Assembly: GCA_963846635.1 (NCBI GenBank)
Contig: CAWJXM010000054.1
Coordinates: 62,001-126,000, forward strand
Direction of reading: 5' to 3'
Source of the DNA: AP-15 sp963846635
GTDB taxonomy: Bacteria; Pseudomonadota; Alphaproteobacteria; ATCC43930; CGMCC-115725
DNA: 64,000 bases
The notes below the pieces were generated by a model. That model had not been told where the DNA came from. It saw only the letters and a list, made by a program, of their open reading frames with translations, and did not search any database. The position numbers and the translations under genes were made by a program. Below are positions 1 to 8,510 of this stretch, piece after piece (within the stretch, counting starts at the first letter, position 1; the number at the start of each line of letters is the position of its first letter).

Positions 1-2
1 CG

Positions 3-65
3 CTGCCGCATGGTCACGTGCTCGCCGCGCTCGGCACTGCGCGCCGCATCGCGCTGACCGCGTAG
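3..65 (+). pseudogene. Remnant resembling an IS1634-type transposase N-terminus
   Basis: The frame beginning at base 3 reads LPHGHVLAALGTARRIALTA and stops with TAG at 63-65. This resembles the conserved early PHGHV..LGT.R.LGL segment that I associate with IS1634-family transposases. Only about 20 codons are visible because the window starts here, and the stop comes far too early for an intact transposase. It could instead be the true C-terminus of an unrelated upstream gene. The call rests on family memory, not on a search. Confidence 0.3.
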
Positions 66-98
66 ACAGACTGACCCCTTGCACTGCAAACTATATCA

Positions 99-906
99 AT
101 GGCTTGTGCTCAAAAGTGGGCAAAGTTCGGTTTAAAGGGTAACCTCGTCACCTACACGGTGCCGACTACCGGTCTCTATAGGATCGTCACCTTTGGCGCA
201 CAGGGCGGAAATGCAACAGGTCCGGGTGGGCTCGGGGCTGAGATTGGCGGCGACTTCACGCTAGTGCAAGACGAGACGCTCAAGATTGCCGTAGGCGGCG
301 CGGGTATGGCTGGCGGTGGTGGAGGTGGTGGCACCTTCGTAGTCGACCCCGATAATACGCCGCTGGTCATCGCCGGTGCGGGTGGTGGAGGCGGAGGCAA
401 CGCTGGTAGCGCTGGTGGCACCGGCCAGAGCGGCGGAGGCGCTGGCGGGGGCAGGGCGGTAACGGCGGAGGTGGTGGTGTACGCTCGGTCGTCTCGGCGG
501 GGGCAGTGGCTTCGTCAGCGCCGGTGGTAATGGCATCAGTCCATTCGGCCCCTTCGACGAGGGAATGGGCGGCGGCTCCTTTGGCTCCACCAAAGGAGGG
601 GACGGCGGCTTTGGTGGCGGCGGCGGCGGAGGCGGCGCGGGTGTTCCAGGCGGAGGTGGAGCTGGCGACCGGTCCTCTGCAGGCGGAGGCGGAGGCTCCT
701 TCGATGCAGGAACAGACCAGATCCTGGTTCCCGGTATTCGGACCGGCGACGGCGAGGTCGTCATCTCTCTGATATTTGTCGGCACGCCGGGAAAGCCGAA
801 CTGCCACGGGCAAGTTGTGTCGACGTTAGCCAAGCAATACGGCGGCCTCGATGCCGCTGCCGCCGCGCTCGGCTATTCCAGCGTGCAATTTTTGCAGAAC
901 GCGTAA
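99..906 (+). pseudogene. Glycine-rich surface/secreted-type protein, frame broken and C-terminus truncated
   Basis: The reading frame opens with MACAQKWAKFGLKG followed by TYTVPTTGLYRIVTFGAQGG, typical of bacterial glycine-rich domain proteins in which a beta-strand-rich head precedes long Gly runs. Glycine-rich coding continues in three successive phases. The first runs from 99 to about 450. A short stretch reading QGGNGGGGG follows at about 450-480. From there to 906 the product contains GGGSGF, DEGMGGGSFG and GTDQILVPG. Continuity therefore needs two frame changes, either mutations or indel errors in the GC-rich repeats. The last residues QNA and the stop come from a MITE. Without the MITE the frame would end NAIAEFCAR. 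Function is unknown; adhesion or an extracellular role is only inference. Confidence 0.55.
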
Positions 907-1024
907 TTGCTCACGGGGTTGGCTGAGGGACGGACCGGCGCTCTGGATGTAGGGTTTCTGGCGGACCGGCCCAACAATATCTTGCATTGGAGCCGCCCGG
1001 TTCGCCACCCCCGTGAGCAATTGC
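903..1024. mobile_element. 122-bp MITE with ~21-bp terminal inverted repeats and 8-bp target duplication
   Basis: The left end (903-923, gtaattgctcacgggg...) and the right end (1004-1024, inverted) match over about 21 bp with two mismatches. The direct repeat cagaacgc occurs immediately outside both ends at 895-902 and 1025-1032, which is the signature of transposition with an 8-bp duplication. No protein is encoded inside. Removing the element restores the reading frame of the flanking glycine-rich gene for seven further residues, which independently supports insertion. The parent transposase is not in the window. The GTAA start and 8-bp duplication are reminiscent of IS66-type elements, but that is only a suggestion. 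Confidence 0.8.
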
Positions 1025-1123
1025 CAGAACGCTATCGCTGAGTTTTGCGCGAGATAGAAATGACGGCAGGTACGCTTTGACCCGGGCGCCGCTATAGCGC
1101 TCCAAATATCTCCACGTGGGAGC

Positions 1124-1700
1124 TTAGCCCGTCAGCTTTGAAATCGTACTCTGACTGACATTATAGCTGCGCGCCACGCTGCGCTGCGTCTCCCCGGCGG
1201 CGATGCGCTGGCGGGCCTCGTTCTGCTGGTGTGGGGAAGGATTGGCTTTGCGGCCAAACTTGACGCCGTTGGCCTTAGCGTCGGCCCGGCCGCGCGCGGT
1301 GCGCTCGAGGATGCGGCGGCGTTCGAGCTTCGCCGCAACGCCCAGCATGGCAAGCACAAGCTCGGCAAAATCCGAGGTCGTATCGACAACCGGCTCGGTA
1401 AGCGAACGCAAGCCCGCGCCGGCGCGCTGCATGGCGCGGGCGATCACCATAAGATTAGTCGGGTCGCGCGAGAGGCGGTCAACCGTCGGGGTGATAACAG
1501 ATCGCCGGGCAAGCTTCTCGATGAATTTTTGAAGCTGCGGCCGGTCGGTCGTGGTGCCGGTGAATTTCTTACGGAATGCCTTTTCGCATCCGGCCGCCTT
1601 CAGTTGGCACACCTGGCTGGTTTTTGTCTTGGGTGGCGGCGCGTGCCGATCCGGTCCCAGGCGGCGTAGCGTACGTGAACAAATTGCCTGGTGACCCCAT
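1124..1700 (-). pseudogene. Serine recombinase (resolvase/invertase family), N-terminus decayed
   Basis: From about 1640 downward the frame matches the resolvase family: QLKAAGCEKAFRKKFTGT, then ITPTVDRLSRDPTNL, the helix-E segment GAGLRSLTEPVVDTT, LAMLGVAAKLERRRILERTA, and a C-terminal helix-turn-helix ending RSVARSYNVSQSTISKLTG. The N-terminal strand that should read like GYARVST, including the catalytic serine, is garbled and split between frames (1640-1700). The protein should therefore be inactive. It probably once belonged to a Tn3-type or phage-type recombination module. Confidence 0.7.
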
Positions 1701-2196
1701 GAAAGCGATTGCTGGTCTGTGCAAGGCATCGGTCCTGTCGCTTCTGCTGCATGCTCTGCATTCCGGCTCCGGCCCTTCGGCGTTGCCCGATCCGCGCCGC
1801 ACGCCGGGCGCGGTCAATCCCGCGGTAACGCAGGCGAATATCGACTCGACGATCTGCGTACGGGGATGGACGCGCACAGTCCGGCCACCCGAGCGTTACA
1901 CGGAAAGCCTGAAGCGGCAGCAGATGCGAGAATACGGCTACACCGATCATCACCTCAGCGATTTCGAGGAAGATCACCTGATCCTTCTGGAGCTCGCAGG
2001 CGCGCCGACTGACCCCCGAAATCTCTGGCCGGAGCCGCACGTCGCTCCCGGCGGCTGGGGCTCTAGGCGCAAGGATTTTCTAAAATCGGCTGCATCGGCT
2101 CGTGTGCGAAAGGCGCGTGCTACTCGCCGAGGCGCAGCGGGCAATCGCACGTAACTGGATCGCCGCTTACCGGAAATATGCAGCGGGAGCGCCGTG
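1699..2196 (+). pseudogene. Secreted HNH-like protein, frameshifted near the C-terminus
   Basis: Translation from ATG 1699 gives a hydrophobic signal-like start, then NIDSTICVRGWTRTVRPP, EEDHLILLEL and NLWPEP. I recognise this EDHLIxLELGG...NLWPEP pattern as a small exported HNH-like family of alphaproteobacteria. The given frame runs off into RRGAAGNRT, stopping at 2154. A shift near 2100 gives VLLAEAQRAIARNWIAAYRK and a stop at 2194-2196, the tail expected for the family. One indel therefore separates this copy from an intact gene. A related HNH-like protein lies in the transfer operon at 12167-12493. Nuclease activity is not established for this family. Confidence 0.6.
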
Positions 2197-2247
2197 AGGC
2201 GCCGCACCGCCATCGGCCTCACCCAATTGTCATGGATGTAGCCAAAG

Positions 2248-3022
2248 GGCACCGTCAACTTGGCATTCACAGATTGACAGAAAGAGCGATGGGCTGAGCG
2301 ATGCCGAGCAATACGGGGGATCATGCCGCCATGGCAACGCCAGTGACGTCGGCCCGTGTGGCAAAGGCCTGCATGCGGTCAGATCGGAGGTTGGCGGCGG
2401 TATCGTGGTCTCGACGGCGGGGGAAAAGATTGGCGACCTGGTCATGGACGGAAAGGAAGCGTTGAACCTGCCGCGGGGACTTGAACCGTTTCATGATCCG
2501 CTCGCGTCGTCGGGTCGGTTGATGGGAATTTTCAGCCCGGTTATTGAGGCCCTTGTGCTGCCGGTGCTCGACCCTGCTTTCTGAGGAGCTTGCGGACAGG
2601 CGTTTGGCGGCCTTCTTGTCGCGCCAGCGCTGGACGAGAATATCGAGAACAAAGCCCTCCTGGTCGACGGCACGCCACAGCCAATGCTTCTTCCCAGCGA
2701 TGCTGATGACGACCTCATCCAGGTGCCATTTGTCGCCCCGGTGAGGCGCTCGCCGACGGATGCGATTGGCGAATTCTTGGCCGAATTTAAGGTCCCATTG
2801 CCGGATCGTCTCGTGGGTTACCGAGATGCCGCGGGCGGTTAGCATCTCCTCCACCATGCGCAGGCTCAATGGAACCGAAAATACAGCCATACCGCGTAGC
2901 TGATGATCTCGGCGGGGCAGCGATGGCCGGCGTAAATTGGGTCTCGAGCCGTCGTCATCCCGCCCGTTTACCCGACCAGCTCGGCTCCCACCAAGCCCGC
3001 TCCCGGCTAACTTGACGGTGCC
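2248..3022. mobile_element. IS6-family insertion sequence, degenerate
   Basis: The ends carry inverted repeats ggcaccgtcaacttggc (2248-2264) and its near complement at 3006-3022 (15 of 17 match), in keeping with IS6-type termini beginning GGCA. The 775-bp length also fits this family. No 8-bp target duplication is visible, as expected if the copy arose by cointegration or if its flanks were later rearranged. The transposase inside is broken. Confidence 0.65.
2321..2958 (-). pseudogene. IS6-family transposase, frameshifted and internally deleted
   Basis: The true start is probably ATG at 2958, reading MTTARDPIYAGHRCPAEIIS and YAVWLYFRF, which then hits a stop. One base lower the frame continues as SLRMVEEMLTARGISVTHET and HLDEVVISIAGKKHWLWRAV. 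After KKAAKRLS about 28 residues normally containing the second catalytic Asp (VTDKL region) are missing, and the sequence resumes at VEHRQHKGLNNRAENSH with the catalytic Glu. A frameshift plus loss of one DDE residue makes this a dead transposase. Confidence 0.85.
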
Positions 3023-3072
3023 GTGCGGCATTCCCGCTGTCTACGGAAATCGGGCTGCAACGACCGGAAAAG

Positions 3073-4407
3073 CTATAGGTGTAGACGCTTGCGCTTGTCG
3101 GCGGCCGCGCTCGCAAACAAGGGTTGGGCTCTGCTCACATTTGGTGAGACCGTGCGGCGCAGGGCCCAGACCGTGCGCTCGAGGTGCAGCTCGCCGGCGA
3201 TATGTTTGGCGACCATGCCGTGGAAATACCCGCCGGGCGAGGTCTTGAAATAATCCGCCTGCCTGGTCGAGACGATTGCCAGAGTGACCGCGGCCAGTTC
3301 GCGACCCATTGCGAGGCAAGCGTCGCCCCAGAGGGATTTCGATACCCCGAGGTCATGCCGTAGCCAGTCGGCGGCGTCGACAAGGTCCGGCCAAGTCGGA
3401 TCCGGCCGCCGCAGATACGGCTTCAGCTTTGGCGCCAGCCGCGGGAGCTCGTCCGGAGCGACGCCGTGCATCATGCCCTTATCCGGACGTTTCGGCTGCA
3501 CGGGCGTTGGGGATTGAGAAACCCCACTCGCCGCTTCCCCGCTACAGGTTTTGGCTGTGATTACAGTATCTTTCTTAAGATTAGCAGGTGGGTTGTAGTT
3601 GTATGTGTGGGGCCGGTTTTCCGGCTCCTTGGGGGCGGAATCCACAGTCCCCAATAGGAACTCGACCCGCTCGCGCGCCGCCTGCCGCCGGCATTCCAGG
3701 CTGGTCACCCCGACTTCCATCTCATCCGGCCGATCGACGTCCTTTAGCACTCGCGCCAGCTCCGCGGTCTCGCGGGCGAGGATCTGCCACTCTTCATCAT
3801 CGAAACCGTATTCCTCGGCGGTCTCGAGGATCTGGGTGATGGCCTTGAGCGCGATCGTTCGCCGCTTGCGCAGCTTCTTCATGGCACGGCGTTCGGCCAT
3901 TTCTTCTTCCGCCAGACGGACGAATTCGGCGTGGCGCACGGCAAACAGCGAAAGATCAAAGCCGTAGGCCTCGACGATGCGGCCCTTGGGATCACGCGTC
4001 CCGTAGCGCTTCCCATTAGGAGAATCCTTCATGGTCACCAGGCCGACTTCGATCAGGCGGCGGTTGATTTCCTTGACCTGCGTCGGCTCCAGGCCGAGCG
4101 ATTGCTGTTGCAGCAAGGCTGAGGGCCACACAATCGGCCGTGAATCTGGTTGCCAGTCTTGCGGCTTGGTGAAGCAGAACAGCCAGTCGACCGCGTGTAC
4201 CAGGCGCGGCGAAATGCCGAGGCTTGGCGCCGCCGCTTTAAAGGCGGCCAAGAGCTGCCCGGGCGACTCGACGCCCTCGGGCAAGCCGGTGAATTTCTCG
4301 GCCCAACGCTCGGCTTTGAGCAGTCCCGGTGTCAGCCGCCGGAAGCCGGTCGAGGCATGGGCAAAGCCTCCCCGTGGCGCCCCGTGGGCGCTATTGTCGA
4401 TATCCAT
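3073..4407 (-). CDS. repC: Plasmid replication initiator RepC
   Basis: This 444-residue protein matches the RepC initiator of alphaproteobacterial repABC-type replicons. The N-terminal winged-helix half contains FRRLTPGLLKAERWAEKF, HAVDWLFCFTKPQDW and NRRLIEVGLVTMKDSPNGKR. A middle coiled region holds EEEMAERRAMKKLRKRR. The C-terminal half has LPRLAPKLKPYLRRPDPTW and the GYFHGMVAKHIAGELHLERT stretch. RepC normally binds an origin located within its own gene. The start at 4407 follows a purine-rich GGGGGAAAGC. No repA or repB lies in the window. Directly upstream lie an antisense RNA unit and a small ribbon-helix-helix gene, so copy number is probably set by the antisense RNA. Confidence 0.93.
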   Translation of the reverse strand: MDIDNSAHGAPRGGFAHASTGFRRLTPGLLKAERWAEKFTGLPEGVESPGQLLAAFKAAAPSLGISPRLVHAVDWLFCFTKPQDWQPDSRPIVWPSALLQQQSLGLEPTQVKEINRRLIEVGLVTMKDSPNGKRYGTRDPKGRIVEAYGFDLSLFAVRHAEFVRLAEEEMAERRAMKKLRKRRTIALKAITQILETAEEYGFDDEEWQILARETAELARVLKDVDRPDEMEVGVTSLECRRQAARERVEFLLGTVDSAPKEPENRPHTYNYNPPANLKKDTVITAKTCSGEAASGVSQSPTPVQPKRPDKGMMHGVAPDELPRLAPKLKPYLRRPDPTWPDLVDAADWLRHDLGVSKSLWGDACLAMGRELAAVTLAIVSTRQADYFKTSPGGYFHGMVAKHIAGELHLERTVWALRRTVSPNVSRAQPLFASAAADKRKRLHL

Positions 4408-4475
4408 CGCTTTCCCCCTCTTGGTTGGATCGCGACGGGCAAGCCGACCCCGTTAACGGAAACGGCAATTTCCGT

Positions 4476-4505
4476 TTGACAAGGACGGCATCTTTTGGCT
4501 AGGCT
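4476..4505 (+). promoter_or_regulatory. Promoter of the antisense RNA opposite the repC leader
   Basis: A perfect -35 box TTGACA (4476-4481) is followed after 18 bp by TAGGCT (4500-4505). It points away from repC on the opposite strand. A short transcript from here would end at the hairpin at 4557-4590. Similar strong promoters drive the counter-transcribed RNAs of repABC plasmids. Confidence 0.7.
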
Positions 4506-4511
4506 GGGGCT

Positions 4512-4590
4512 GTGTGTGTCCCCAACGGTCGCCTGAAAAGGCCCGTCACGAGTTTTGAAAGCCAGCCCGGCAAGGCTGGCTTTCGGTTTT
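4512..4590 (+). ncRNA. Counter-transcribed (antisense) RNA regulating repC
   Basis: The interval lies between the promoter at 4476-4505 and a strong intrinsic terminator. It is complementary to the untranslated leader of repC, whose start is at 4407. In repABC plasmids an antisense RNA of roughly this size pairs with the repC leader, represses RepC synthesis and acts as the incompatibility determinant. The position, orientation and size here match. The transcription start is inferred from the promoter and was not observed. Confidence 0.65.
4557..4590 (+). terminator. Intrinsic terminator of the antisense RNA
   Basis: A perfect 10-bp stem, aaagccagcc (4558-4567) with ggctggcttt (4574-4583), closes a 6-nt loop and is followed by cggtttt. 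The T-run is on the plus strand. In the opposite direction the same hairpin would sit in the repC leader, where it could take part in antisense control. Confidence 0.8.
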
Positions 4591-4598
4591 CTGAGCTG

Positions 4599-4808
4599 TT
4601 ACTGCTGGATGACTGACCTCCCCATTTCGATTAGTTGCTCTAGCACTTGGCCGCGGTTGCGCAGGCCCTGGCGTTCCTTGAGCTCGTCAAGATAAGCGAT
4701 ATGCTCACGGGGCAGATCGGCGAGGAACTGAAGACGGCCTTTCGCAATGAGGCGGCGTCGGTAGGCACGCTGTTTGTCGGCGCCGCCGGCACTTCCTGTT
4801 GGTTGCAT
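4599..4808 (-). CDS. Small ribbon-helix-helix-like DNA-binding protein upstream of repC
   Basis: This 69-residue basic protein has the pattern RLQFLADLPREHIAYLDELK followed by NRGQVLEQLIEMG, that is a short strand and two helices as in CopG/Arc-type repressors. GGAGG lies 6 nt before ATG 4808. It precedes the antisense-RNA/repC unit in the same orientation, so it may repress repC or its own promoter. The family assignment is by pattern. It could also be an antitoxin-like protein, but no toxin partner is adjacent. Confidence 0.6.
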   Translation of the reverse strand: MQPTGSAGGADKQRAYRRRLIAKGRLQFLADLPREHIAYLDELKERQGLRNRGQVLEQLIEMGRSVIQQ

Positions 4809-4836
4809 AAAGCGCCTCCATGCGCGCGTGGGGTAA

Positions 4837-5286
4837 CTAGAAATTGAACATTGTGGCTAGGTCTGGCGGTTGTCCAGGAAATTGACGGCTAGGAGACAGT
4901 CTGTCTGGCGGGATCACTTGAATTTGCTTAATAGTGTCGAATGCGGAAAGTTCACCGGCCGAGTTGAGATTGACGACTTGAGAGAAAGCGAACGCGCGAA
5001 TCTCGGGTGCGATGAGGTCGTTGTCGTAGAGGCCGGTAGAATTGCGCCGGCTACCGTCGACACCAATATTCGCACGGAACTGCGCCGGCCAAAGCGGAAT
5101 CGTAAAGTAGTCGGCTTCGTCGCCCTCAAGTCTCTCGAGCTGCCGTCCTGCAGGATCGTCACCGTTGCCGTGTCGGGATAATATCCACCGGCGTTCGCGA
5201 CCCCAGGATACGCGGGCGTGCAGGAGGCAAGGAGCGATGCGGAAGACGAGCGGCGCTCGATGGGTGAATTTGGAAGAAGTGTGCAT
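4837..5286 (-). CDS. Lipoprotein-like hypothetical protein at the end of the transfer operon, frame uncertain
   Basis: The ATG at 5286 overlaps the relaxase stop (TGATG), suggesting translational coupling. The annotated frame reads MHTSSKFTHRAPLVFRIA and ends with YFTIPLWPAQFRANIGVDGS and AFAFSQVVNLNSAGELSAFD. In another phase the start region reads LLASCTPAYPGVANAGGYYP, a convincing lipobox and mature N-terminus, continuing to about 5140. The real product may be a lipoprotein whose frame changed twice between about 5240 and 5140. I do not recognise the family. A role in mating-pair formation or entry exclusion would be speculation. Confidence 0.4.
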   Translation of the reverse strand: MHTSSKFTHRAPLVFRIAPCLLHARVSWGRERRWILSRHGNGDDPAGRQLERLEGDEADYFTIPLWPAQFRANIGVDGSRRNSTGLYDNDLIAPEIRAFAFSQVVNLNSAGELSAFDTIKQIQVIPPDRLSPSRQFPGQPPDLATMFNF

Positions 5287-8200
5287 CAAGCGTGCATCCG
5301 CGCGCTGTGCCGCCGCTCGTGCCGCTGCGTCTCGGCGGTGGGGAGCATATCGAGCGCACTGGCCTTCTGTGGCTGGCGGCTGAGATTTTCGCTGATATTG
5401 CGCCACACATCCGCCTCGCGGATGTCCGGTATCTGGCCCAGCATTGACCGGCTGGCGAGCTGGCGCCTCTCCGAGGCTTCATCGACGACGATCCAAGTGG
5501 TCCGCTCGTGGCGGCTGGCTGCCGTATAGGCTTTGAAGCTGTGGCTCGCTTGCGATCCGGCTGGCATGGCATGGATGTGTTCGGTCGTCGTGCTGCCTTG
5601 GGCGGTGTCGACGGTCATCGCATAGCCGTAGGTCAGGCGCACGGGTGCAGCGGGGCGTGCCTGGATCCGTCGCCATGCGACAAGGCCTTCAACGCCGGCA
5701 TCGTTGCGTACGATCATGCCCTGATCGGTCAGCTCGCGGATTGCGACCACCTCGCCGTTGTTGGCGAGCACGCTCTTGCGGCCGGGGACGCGCGCATCAT
5801 GGACGCGATCGAAGAGGCGCACGCGATCGCCGACGGCGAGCGGCAATTTGTAGGTCTCGCCATTGCGGTCGGTTGCATCCAGGACTGTGGCGTCTCCTCC
5901 AAGCCGGCCTGCGCGACGCAGTTCGGCACGAATGGCGGCACTTATCTCGCGCGCGTCCGCATTCGTCGGCGCCGAGACCGTCAGCTTGAAATCACGATCG
6001 TCTTGGTTGGCGGTGATCCGCTCGCGCCATAGCTCGGCGACGCGCTGCACGGTTGCTTGGCGTCCGCCGGCGACCAATTCAGCGGTGCCGTCCTGCTGCT
6101 TCATCTCAAGCGCCTCGGCCGCTTTGCCGGCGCGGAACAGGCTGGTGATCTGGCGCTCGCGCTCGGTTTTCTGGCGGATCGAGGTGAGGAGTTGCGGTAT
6201 CGTGTCATCGCCGACGGCGTTGCGTAAAAGATCGATGACGGGGCCGGCTTCGATCGACTGGCATTGCTTGGGATCGCCGACCATGACGAGTTGCGCGCCG
6301 GTCCTTTGCTGGATGCGCAGCAGCTCGACCAGTTGACGGGTGCCGAGTTGCCCGAGCTCGTCGACGACGACACCGTTGCGATCGAGCGCGTACTGGCCGC
6401 TCTCGACACGTTTGATAAAGGCGGCGACGGCGGCGCGTTCCTCGATGCCGGCCGCGTGGAGATCGCCGGTCTGTCGCCAGGCGTGGGTTATGCCAAACAC
6501 TTGGCAGCTGTCTTCCTTCCAGGCGTCGACCAGCGGGGCGAGGGCGGTGCTCTTGCCGGCGCCGGCGACGCCGATCGCCACGCCCAAGCGGCCGCCGGTG
6601 GCGAGCTGCGTCATCATCAGGTGCTGCGCCTGCCATTGCGCGGCCGCCGGATCGATCGCCGGATGGCGCTCGAGGAAGGCATTGGCCGCGCGGTCGATCT
6701 GAGCTGCCGATAACGCGGCCGACACATCCGCCGCGGCCGTTCTGGCGCGGCGGATGAGTTCACGCTCCTGGTCGACATGCAGCGCGGTGGTGACATTCCA
6801 GCGCTCCTTGCCGCGTATAGAGGCGCCTTTGGCCCACAGCAGGGACACGCGCTGGCCATCTTGGATGACGCCACGCTCGCGAAAGGCTTTGATGATGGCG
6901 TTGATGTCGTCACCTGGCCGCGGGCCAATGCCGGCGGCGATCAACGCGCGCGCCGCGATCTCGCGCAGCTCTTGGCCATCGAGTACCGCGCGCCGGGTGA
7001 GCTCGTCCTTCAAGATCGGCAGAGCCGTGAGATAGGCGGCCTGATGCCGTTGCTCCGCCGGGGTTGAAGGCGCGATGGCATCGGGGCGCAGCACGCTGCG
7101 GTGGCGATAGGCGGCCGCCGCCGCTTGCTCGCGCCACACCGCGAAATCGCTTTTCTGCGCGACGCCGATTGCCGTCTCTTTGGCTTGGCGCGTTTCTGCG
7201 GCGCCGGCCTTCAACAGCGCGATCTTCTGCTCGGCGGTGATGGCATCCCAATCGACACCCTTGCTGGCGGCGAAGTCGCGCGCGGCATCCTGCGCTTGCG
7301 CGGTGCGCTTGCTGAATAACTCCCGCACCGAATGCGGAACATCGGCCAGGCGCGCGGCGCCGGTGCTTTCATCGAGCACGGTTTCGATGCCGAGACGCCG
7401 AGCCTGCTCGGCGACATTCGCCTGATAGACCGCACCCAGTTCTTTGACCCGGCCGGCCAGGCGATCGAGGTCGATCGCGCCGACCCGGCCGCTTTCGGTC
7501 AGCACGCTGTTGAACACCGTGACATGCGTGTGCAGCTGAGGATCGGCCGTCTGCAACGGCACTTCGCGCATGTCGGTGTAGGCCCGGCCTTCTTTGTCGC
7601 GCCGCTCGATCTCGGCCGCGGGTCGTGCGGTGTAGTGCTGAAAGCTGATCCAGCCGAGAGCGCCGGGCTCGATGCCATCAGCACCGCCCCGTCCCTTGCG
7701 GGCAAAGCCGAGCTGGGTCTCGGCATAGGTCATCGTGTCGGCGACAGCCCGGCGGTGGATCTCGAGCAGCGCCGCGCGTTCGGCCTCGGTCGGCGCCAGT
7801 GCCCACGCCACCGACAGCGATTTGTCGGCCGAGAACGTCATGTCGACAAAGCCGACGGGCGGCCGTGTCGCATGAATTTGCCGGCGGTAATCCGCCGCAT
7901 CGAATAAACGGCCAGTCGCGAGCTTGCCATTCGCTAAATGCGCGAGTTCCTCGGGGCTGGCCTCGCGATGGGCTGGAAGGCCGATCACGGCTTTGAAGCG
8001 CTTGCGCGCGCCCTCGACGGTCTCAGCCGGCAAGGCGTTGCCGGAAGCGCTCTGAGGTGTGCCGCCGTCGGCTCGTTTGCCCGCGAGGACATTGCCGATC
8101 GCCTCGGCGGTCGGCAGGTGCTTGGGATCGAGTGCGAACACCTCGGCAATGCTGCGGGTCGGGCTGTGCTTTTTGCGCCCGACGATGGCGTTGCCGTCAG

Positions 8201-8510
8201 GCCGTCGCGCATTTAACAAATTCGCAATGCCGTCTTGTGTCAGCGGTCGCTCGGGCGCGGTGATGCCGAGGCGTGTTGCGAGCTCCGGCGCAATGTCGCG
8301 CCGCAGCTCGGCGACGGTGCTGCCCTCGGCGATATGCCGCGTGGCGCGGTGCGAGGACGTGGCGCCCTCTTGTGTTGGCTCCGCGCCGGTATAGTAATAG
8401 GCGGTCGCGACGGCACTGGGGTCGGCTTGCAGGGTCGCGCTTAGGTAGTATTCGGCCATCGCCTTGCCGGCGGCCGGCGTGGCGCAGGCGCCGACTTTGA
8501 ACGTCAACAT
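5286..8510 (-). CDS. traA: Conjugative relaxase TraA/TrwC (MobF family) with helicase domain
   Basis: The 1074-residue protein starts at ATG 8510 (MLTFKVGACATPAAGKAMAE), the standard MobF start. The relaxase domain shows paired tyrosines at residues 21-22 and 38-40 and the metal-binding PQLHTHV at about 325-330. The C-terminal half is a RecD-like helicase with Walker A GVAGAGKST near residue 640, VVVDELGQLG, VMVGDPKQCQS and a late YGYAMTVDTAQGS box. It should nick oriT, stay bound to the 5' end and unwind the transferred strand. It lies downstream of virD4/traG. The gene is intact, in contrast to many neighbours. Confidence 0.93.
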   Translation of the reverse strand: MLTFKVGACATPAAGKAMAEYYLSATLQADPSAVATAYYYTGAEPTQEGATSSHRATRHIAEGSTVAELRRDIAPELATRLGITAPERPLTQDGIANLLNARRPDGNAIVGRKKHSPTRSIAEVFALDPKHLPTAEAIGNVLAGKRADGGTPQSASGNALPAETVEGARKRFKAVIGLPAHREASPEELAHLANGKLATGRLFDAADYRRQIHATRPPVGFVDMTFSADKSLSVAWALAPTEAERAALLEIHRRAVADTMTYAETQLGFARKGRGGADGIEPGALGWISFQHYTARPAAEIERRDKEGRAYTDMREVPLQTADPQLHTHVTVFNSVLTESGRVGAIDLDRLAGRVKELGAVYQANVAEQARRLGIETVLDESTGAARLADVPHSVRELFSKRTAQAQDAARDFAASKGVDWDAITAEQKIALLKAGAAETRQAKETAIGVAQKSDFAVWREQAAAAAYRHRSVLRPDAIAPSTPAEQRHQAAYLTALPILKDELTRRAVLDGQELREIAARALIAAGIGPRPGDDINAIIKAFRERGVIQDGQRVSLLWAKGASIRGKERWNVTTALHVDQERELIRRARTAAADVSAALSAAQIDRAANAFLERHPAIDPAAAQWQAQHLMMTQLATGGRLGVAIGVAGAGKSTALAPLVDAWKEDSCQVFGITHAWRQTGDLHAAGIEERAAVAAFIKRVESGQYALDRNGVVVDELGQLGTRQLVELLRIQQRTGAQLVMVGDPKQCQSIEAGPVIDLLRNAVGDDTIPQLLTSIRQKTERERQITSLFRAGKAAEALEMKQQDGTAELVAGGRQATVQRVAELWRERITANQDDRDFKLTVSAPTNADAREISAAIRAELRRAGRLGGDATVLDATDRNGETYKLPLAVGDRVRLFDRVHDARVPGRKSVLANNGEVVAIRELTDQGMIVRNDAGVEGLVAWRRIQARPAAPVRLTYGYAMTVDTAQGSTTTEHIHAMPAGSQASHSFKAYTAASRHERTTWIVVDEASERRQLASRSMLGQIPDIREADVWRNISENLSRQPQKASALDMLPTAETQRHERRHSARMHA

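Noticed and set aside
176..833. Proline-rich minus-strand frames opposite the glycine-rich gene
   Set aside because: Proline runs are the complement of Gly codons (ggc/gcc). There is no independent start signal.
903..1024. Integron attC site
   Set aside because: The inverted repeat resembles attC in size, but an 8-bp target duplication and restoration of the interrupted gene show a MITE. The core sites expected of attC are absent.
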